From JAFCUW01 sp049898325 (GTDB lineage: Bacteria > Pseudomonadota > Gammaproteobacteria > Burkholderiales > Burkholderiaceae_D), in contig NZ_JAFCXL010000003.1 of NCBI RefSeq assembly GCF_049898325.1, forward strand, positions 62,001 to 126,000: DNA of 64,000 bases. Reading direction: 5' to 3'. Positions within the stretch are counted from its first letter, which is position 1; every line of letters begins with the position of its first letter. A program made the translations under genes and the position numbers. The notes below the pieces were generated by a model. It made no database searches. It was not told the DNA's origin and worked only from the letters and a program-made list of their open reading frames with translations. Shown here one piece after another: positions 60,091-64,000 of the stretch.

Positions 60091-61500
60091 ATGAATTCGA
60101 CTTTGCGCCCGACCCGCCTTGCCACCCTCGCAGCCTGCCTGCTCGCCGCCGGCCTGCTGGGCGCCTGCGCCGTCGGCCCCGCCTACCAGTTGCCGGCCAC
60201 GCCGCAGCCGGCCGCCTTCAAGGAAGCCGGCCCGTGGCAGCTGGCGGCCCCCGCCGACGCGCTCGAGCGGGGCCCCTGGTGGACCTTGTTCAACGACGAG
60301 CGCCTCAACGAACTGGCCGCACGCGTGCGCGTCGACAACCAGAACGTCGCCGTCGCCGTCGCCAATTACGCCGCCGCCCGCGCCGCCGTGTCCCAGCAGC
60401 GCGCGCAGTTGCTGCCGGCGGTGACGCTCAATGGCGGCGCCGACCGTTCCGGTGGCGGCGGCAGCGGCGCCAACAACAAGAGCTATCGCCTGTCGATCGG
60501 CGGCAGCTGGGAGCCCGATGTGTGGGGCCGCCTGCGCGCGGGCGTGACGGGCGCCCAGGCCAGCGCCCAGGCCAGCGCCGCCGACCTGGCTTCGGCCACC
60601 CTGTCGGCGCAGGGCGAGCTGGCGATCAATTACTTCAGCCTGCGCGAGATCGACGCCGAACGCGCCCTGGTCCGGCAGACCATCACCGGCTATGAGCGGG
60701 TGCTGCAGATCACCCGCAACCGCTTCGATGCCGGCATCGCCGCCAGGACCGACGTGCTGCAGGCGCAGACGCAGCTGGCGCAAACGCAGAGCGACGACCT
60801 GGGCCTGGAGCGCCAGCGCGCCCAGCTCGAGCATGCGATTGCCATCCTGCTGGGCCGGGCGGCGTCCGACTTCAGCCTGCCGGTGGCGCCGTGGGTGGTC
60901 AATGTGCCGGCGGTGCCGGTGGGGGTGCCGTCGAGCCTGTTACAGCGCCGTCCCGACATCGCCGCCGCCGAGCGCCTGGTGGCGGCCGCCAATGCCGACA
61001 TCGGCGTCGCACAAGCCGCTTATTATCCGAACATCGGCCTGTCCGGCTCGTACGCCACGGGCGGCTCCGCGGTGAGCGACTTGTTCAGCGTATCGACTGC
61101 CGTCTGGTCGCTGGGCCTGTCGGCCGCGCAGACGGTGTTCAATGGCGGCGCCACCCGCGCCGCCGTCGCCGGCGCCAGCGCGCGCCAGGAAGCGGCCGCC
61201 GCGCGCTACCGCCAGACCGTGCTAACCGCCTTCGCCGACGTCGAAGACCAATTGACCGCCACCCGCATCCTGGCCCAGCAGCAGGTGCTGCGCCGCCAGG
61301 CCTCGGACGCGGCCGACCAGGTCGAAACGCAGATCTTGAATCGCTACAAGGCGGGCCAGGTCAGCTACACGGAAGTGGTGCAGGCGCAGGCCACGGCGCT
61401 GTCGGCGCGCCGGTCGCTGGCGCAGTCGCAGGCGGAGCGGCAGACGACGGCGGTGGCGTTGATTCAGGCGTTGGGGGGGGATTTTGGCAAACAAAAGTGA
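60091..61500 (+). CDS. Outer-membrane efflux lipoprotein (OprM/NodT family)
   Basis: A 469-residue TolC-like channel. A lipoprotein signal ends in 'LLGACAVGP' with lipidation at Cys26; the mature start 'AVGPAYQLPATPQPAAF' is the NodT-family pattern. Two repeats of coiled-coil and beta-barrel segments follow ('TLFNDERLNELAARVR', 'ITRNRFDAGIAARTDVLQAQ', 'LSGSYATGGSAVSDLFS'). It completes the tripartite pump. The start is the ATG at 60091, one codon after a TTG. The last codons and the TGA stop lie inside the first 30-bp hairpin of the repeat island. Confidence 0.93.
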   Translation: MNSTLRPTRLATLAACLLAAGLLGACAVGPAYQLPATPQPAAFKEAGPWQLAAPADALERGPWWTLFNDERLNELAARVRVDNQNVAVAVANYAAARAAVSQQRAQLLPAVTLNGGADRSGGGGSGANNKSYRLSIGGSWEPDVWGRLRAGVTGAQASAQASAADLASATLSAQGELAINYFSLREIDAERALVRQTITGYERVLQITRNRFDAGIAARTDVLQAQTQLAQTQSDDLGLERQRAQLEHAIAILLGRAASDFSLPVAPWVVNVPAVPVGVPSSLLQRRPDIAAAERLVAAANADIGVAQAAYYPNIGLSGSYATGGSAVSDLFSVSTAVWSLGLSAAQTVFNGGATRAAVAGASARQEAAAARYRQTVLTAFADVEDQLTATRILAQQQVLRRQASDAADQVETQILNRYKAGQVSYTEVVQAQATALSARRSLAQSQAERQTTAVALIQALGGDFGKQK

Positions 61501-61517
61501 AAACCTACTTTTGTTTG
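61488..61517. repeat. 30-bp hairpin repeat, copy 1
   Basis: CAAACAAAAGT and ACTTTTGTTTG (11-bp perfect arms) flank an 8-base loop. It spans the stop codon of the efflux lipoprotein gene. The whole 30 bases are repeated in reverse at 61898-61927 with one difference. Confidence 0.85.
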
Positions 61518-61576
61518 ATTTGATTTGAGATGCTGAGGGGTACACCGGCTTAGAGGCGCAAAGATGGTCAGGTAAA

Positions 61577-61780
61577 AATCACTGGCGGAGCCAGATGATT
61601 TTTTAGGGGACGCAGACCCGAGTCTGATCTGGCGTCGCCTCGTAGAGTCAATCGATTCGTGCGCGCGGGTTTACTGCGAATCACCGGCGGAGCCAGATGA
61701 TTTTTTAGGGGACGGAGAGCCGAGTCTGATCTGGCGTTGCCTCGTAGGTTGCCGCGATTTGTGCGCATCGTTTTACTGCC
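61577..61780. repeat. 102-bp tandem duplication
   Basis: Two units, 61577-61678 and 61679-61780. The first 70 bases of each are nearly identical and include CCAGAT and ATCTGG as inverted arms about 35 bases apart, plus a T-run (GATTTTTTAGGGG). The unit is 34 codons long, so the minus-strand frame repeats in register. Confidence 0.85.
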
Positions 61781-61863
61781 GGGGTAGAATTGTGCTTCGT
61801 TGCATGCGCTGTTCCCCGAGGCGATGGCAGATCCGAATCGGGTTTGCGTTCATCTCAAAAAGG

Positions 61864-61885
61864 CCCGGCTTCGCCGGGAATTTTT
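61864..61885. terminator. Terminator-like hairpin (possibly bidirectional)
   Basis: CCCGGC (61864-61869) and GCCGGG (61873-61878) pair around TTC, followed by AATTTTT on the plus strand. On the minus strand the stem is followed by CCTTTTT. It could end both the efflux operon transcript and any minus-strand transcript. Confidence 0.6.
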
Positions 61886-61897
61886 GCCTGACTAAAC

Positions 61898-61927
61898 CAA
61901 ACAAAAGTAGGGTTTCACTTTTGTTTG
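61898..61927. repeat. 30-bp hairpin repeat, copy 2 (inverted)
   Basis: CAAACAAAAGT and ACTTTTGTTTG flank AGGGTTTC. It is the reverse complement of copy 1 except for one base in the loop. It ends just before the ribosome site (GAAGGAG) of the YCF48-like gene. Confidence 0.85.
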
Positions 61928-61937
61928 AAGGAGTTTT

Positions 61938-62984
61938 ATGCGTCTCTTCCTGTTGCCCTTCGTGTCCTTGTTGCCCCTCTTGTTCTCCGCCTGCGCCAGC
62001 GTGCCGGCGGGGCCGCCGTGGGTGGCGGTTGCCAGTAATACCAGCGCGGAATTGCGCGGGCTGTCGGTTGTCAGCGCCAGCGTTGCCTGGGCCAGCGGCG
62101 CCCGTGGCACCGTGCTGCGTACCGTCGACGGGACCCACTGGCAGGCGCTCCAGGTGCCGGGCGCCGACAAGCTCGATTTTCGCGACATCCACGCCATCGA
62201 CGCCAACAGCGCCATCGTCATGAGCGCCGGGCCCGGCGAGGCCTCGCGTATCTACCGCAGCGACGACGGCGGCGCCAGCTGGCGCCTGCTGGCCACCAAC
62301 ACCTTCGCCGACGGCTTCTGGGACGCCATCGCGTTCTGGGACAAGGACCACGGCCTGCTGTTCGGCGACCCGGTGGCGGGCCGCTTTCAAACCTACGCCA
62401 CCAGCGACGGCGGCGTGAGCTGGCAGGCACTGGCCAGCGCCGGGCTGGACGCGCTGCCCAAGGAAGGCGCCTTCGCCGCCAGCGGCAGCTGCCTGTCGGT
62501 GGCCGGCAGCCAGGATGCCTGGATCGTCACCGGCGGCGCCGCCAGCGCGCGCGTGTTTCACTCGAGCGACCGGGGCGCCAGCTGGCGCGCGGCCAGCTTG
62601 CCGATCGCCGCCGGCGCACCGGCGCGCGGGGCGTTTTCCGTCGCCTTCGCCGACCCCCGCCACGGCATGGTGGCCGGCGGCGACTACAAGGAAAAAACCA
62701 TGGCGGGCGTGAACGGCGCGCGCAGCGACGACGGCGGCGCCAGCTGGACGCCGGTGGCGATCCTGCCAGTGGGCTATATGTCGGTGGTGACGCCCATCGC
62801 CGGCACCCCCAGCTACGTGGCGGCCGGCCTGGCCGGCTCCGGCTACTCGCGCGATGGCGGGCGCAGCTGGACCGTGCTCGACACCACGCCGCTCAACACG
62901 GTGGCCTTCGCCAGCCCGGCGACGGGGTGGGCCATCGGCCCCAAGGGCCTGTTGATGAAGTACGTGGGGCCGTCGCTCAAGTAA
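61938..62984 (+). CDS. YCF48/BNR-repeat-like lipoprotein
   Basis: A 348-residue protein. A lipoprotein signal ends 'LLFSAC' with lipidation at Cys19. The mature part is a beta-propeller of Asp-box repeats: 'RSDDGGASWRLL', 'TSDGGVSWQAL', 'SSDRGASWRAA' and 'RSDDGGASWTPV'. This pattern is shared by sialidase-like BNR proteins and the photosystem-assembly factor YCF48 family; in non-photosynthetic bacteria it may be an envelope scaffold. GAAGGAG 5 nt before the ATG fixes the start. Its 3' end overlaps the convergent kinase gene by eight bases. Confidence 0.88.
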   Translation: MRLFLLPFVSLLPLLFSACASVPAGPPWVAVASNTSAELRGLSVVSASVAWASGARGTVLRTVDGTHWQALQVPGADKLDFRDIHAIDANSAIVMSAGPGEASRIYRSDDGGASWRLLATNTFADGFWDAIAFWDKDHGLLFGDPVAGRFQTYATSDGGVSWQALASAGLDALPKEGAFAASGSCLSVAGSQDAWIVTGGAASARVFHSSDRGASWRAASLPIAAGAPARGAFSVAFADPRHGMVAGGDYKEKTMAGVNGARSDDGGASWTPVAILPVGYMSVVTPIAGTPSYVAAGLAGSGYSRDGGRSWTVLDTTPLNTVAFASPATGWAIGPKGLLMKYVGPSLK

Positions 62985-64000
62985 AGGCGATCTCGAAGCG
63001 GGTCATGCCCTGGTCCGCCGCCAGCCGGTAGCCAAAGCCGTGGCGGCTGAGCACCTCGCGCACGAACATCAGGCCGATGCCCTGGCCGCCCTTCTTGGTG
63101 CTGAAAAACGGGGTAAACAGTTGGCGCGCGGGCGCTTCGCCCAGCAGGTTGCCGCTGTCGCTGATGGTCAGCCGCGCGCCGGCCCCGCTGGCCGCCAGCG
63201 CCAGTTCGATGCGCCGCTCGGGCGCAGCGCTGGCGGCGACCGCTTCGATGGCGTTCTTGACGATGTTGATGAGCGCCTGCTCGATCAACTGGGCGTCCAT
63301 CGGCCACGGCGCCAGCGCGTCGCGGCGCGTCCATACCAGCGCGATGCCCAGCCGCTTGCACTGCTCGCGATTGAGCCAGACGATGTCGTCGACCATGGCG
63401 CCAATGTCGACCGGGCGCAGTTCCGGGTCGGGCATCTTGACGACGCGGGTGAAGCGCTCGATGAACTCGCCCATGCTGCGGTTGCGGCGCTGGACGGCGT
63501 CGATGGCGGTGGCGAAGTCGACGCCGTCGTCGGGCGCGAGCTGGGCGCGGTAAAACAGCAGCGAATCGAGCACCGAGCCGGTGGCCGCCACCGTGTTGTT
63601 CACTTCGTGCGCCAGCACCTTGATCAATTTGTCGTAGGTGGCCCGTTCCGAGCGTTCGAGCTCGATCGTCAATTCCTCGACCATCAGGAAATCGCGGGCG
63701 AAACCGCGGTCGAAAAACTGGCCCCGCTGGGCGCGGTAGCGGCGTCCTTCGAGATCGGTCAGCAGCGTGCCCGGGCCCAGCGTGAGCGCCTCCAGTTGCG
63801 CCAGCAGGGCGGCGCTGCGGGCGCTGCCGGCCGCCGCGGCCAGCGGCCGCCCCTGCGGCGCCTGCAACTGCAGCAGCGCCACGGCGCTGGCGTTGACCAG
63901 GCTGACGGCGCCGTCGAAGTCGAACACCACCACCGCCGCCGGCGTCGCATCGAGCAACTGGGCGAGAAAGCCGCGCTGCTCGCCGATCGCCAGGCGCTCC
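62977..64000 (-). CDS. PAS-domain sensor histidine kinase, C-terminal part
   Basis: The last 341 residues are visible; the N-terminus lies beyond the right edge. A PAS-like segment ('LLDATPAAVVVFDFDG', 'NASAVALL') precedes the H-box 'KVLAHEVNNTVAATGS', where His is the phosphorylation site. The ATPase part has the N-box 'NIVKNAIEA' and G-boxes 'DSGNLLGEA' and 'GGQGIGLMFV'. The first G-box lacks the usual second Gly (DSGNL), which could weaken ATP binding. The layout recalls NtrY-type kinases, but the cognate regulator is not in the window. No start codon is in view. Confidence 0.88.
   Translation of the reverse strand, partial: ERLAIGEQRGFLAQLLDATPAAVVVFDFDGAVSLVNASAVALLQLQAPQGRPLAAAAGSARSAALLAQLEALTLGPGTLLTDLEGRRYRAQRGQFFDRGFARDFLMVEELTIELERSERATYDKLIKVLAHEVNNTVAATGSVLDSLLFYRAQLAPDDGVDFATAIDAVQRRNRSMGEFIERFTRVVKMPDPELRPVDIGAMVDDIVWLNREQCKRLGIALVWTRRDALAPWPMDAQLIEQALINIVKNAIEAVAASAAPERRIELALAASGAGARLTISDSGNLLGEAPARQLFTPFFSTKKGGQGIGLMFVREVLSRHGFGYRLAADQGMTRFEIAFT

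Larger units (their letters stand above)
61518..61937. other. Repeat island between the efflux operon and the YCF48-like gene
   Basis: This region has no supported gene. It holds a 102-bp tandem duplication (61577-61780), a terminator-like stem (61864-61885) and the second 30-bp hairpin (61898-61927). A 66-residue open frame on the minus strand (61568-61768) merely reads through the tandem repeat. Confidence 0.6.

Noticed and set aside
56799..60125. A 1108-codon minus-strand frame opposite mdtC
   Set aside because: No recognisable protein; mdtC on the plus strand has all RND signatures.
61568..61768. A 66-codon minus-strand frame with two similar halves
   Set aside because: It is created by the 102-bp tandem repeat; there is no ribosome site, and the shared features are DNA inverted arms. 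Kept as a repeat, with the caveat in the findings.
1..64000. CRISPR arrays, prophage or plasmid origin genes
   Set aside because: I saw no regularly spaced direct repeats with unique spacers, no phage structural or integrase genes and no replication genes; the repeats found are of other kinds.

Overview
The window is high-GC DNA with dense, short-spaced genes. It looks like a chromosome segment of a betaproteobacterium of the Burkholderiales, most like the Oxalobacteraceae (Massilia, Janthinobacterium, Duganella). The reasons are the order tpiA-secG-tRNA-Leu-nuoA-to-nuoN-DUF2818-NUDIX, the protein family content (phasin, LytTR system, mdtABC with an outer-membrane factor) and the GC-biased third positions. 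The taxonomic call is an inference from gene order and protein character; no search was run.

Layout. 1-4.8 kb: the start of an M16 peptidase (runs off the left edge), a soluble PilJ-like sensor protein, a small membrane peptide, a DUF2807 protein, a Sel1-repeat protein and a secreted SGNH hydrolase. 5.1-21.7 kb: the metabolic core, with tpiA, secG, a tRNA-Leu(GAG) with its own promoter and terminator, and the complete 14-gene complex I operon nuoA-N. 21.7-24.6 kb: DUF2818, NUDIX hydrolase, a secreted HExxH protein, ispD and ispF. 24.6-30.8 kb: an EamA exporter, a thioesterase, a ZnuD-like TonB receptor with a small companion protein, then a MarR regulator and an MFS carrier. A shared palindrome links the MarR gene and the thioesterase gene. 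30.8-35.1 kb: a miniature transposable element, another MFS carrier, an FMN reductase, a VOC protein, a voltage-gated-type K+ channel and a phasin preceded by a perfect FNR/Anr box. 35.2-41.7 kb: an acyltransferase, an overlapping four-gene cluster (S1C protease, FHA membrane protein, LytS-type kinase, LytTR regulator) and ribA. 42-45.2 kb: an HDOD protein overlapping a PAS-GGDEF-EAL protein whose GGDEF motif is degenerate. 45.2-52 kb: DUF3820, DUF1810, a NYN-LOTUS RNA-binding-type protein, a second copy of the miniature element, a small secreted protein, a sodium:solute symporter and sppA. 52-61.5 kb: an mdtABC-type RND efflux operon with its outer-membrane lipoprotein. 61.5-64 kb: a composite repeat island, a YCF48/BNR-like lipoprotein and the 3' part of a PAS histidine kinase (runs off the right edge).

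Most genes are ordinary housekeeping or accessory functions. The most notable find is a pair of related miniature inverted-repeat elements (30801-30985 and 47743-47898). They have near-perfect terminal inverted repeats and 3-bp TTA/TAA duplications, and they sit exactly in the stop codons of their host genes, so insertion leaves every reading frame intact. The repeat island at 61488-61927 is a second, unrelated repeat structure: two inverted copies of a 30-bp hairpin flank a 102-bp tandem duplication and a terminator-like stem. Other points of interest are the candidate MarR regulon, the FNR box at the phasin promoter, the overlapping protease-FHA-LytS/LytTR cluster, a His/Asp-rich insertion in NuoL, and a hairpin next to the mdtB ribosome-binding site. 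I saw no CRISPR array, prophage or intact transposase gene.
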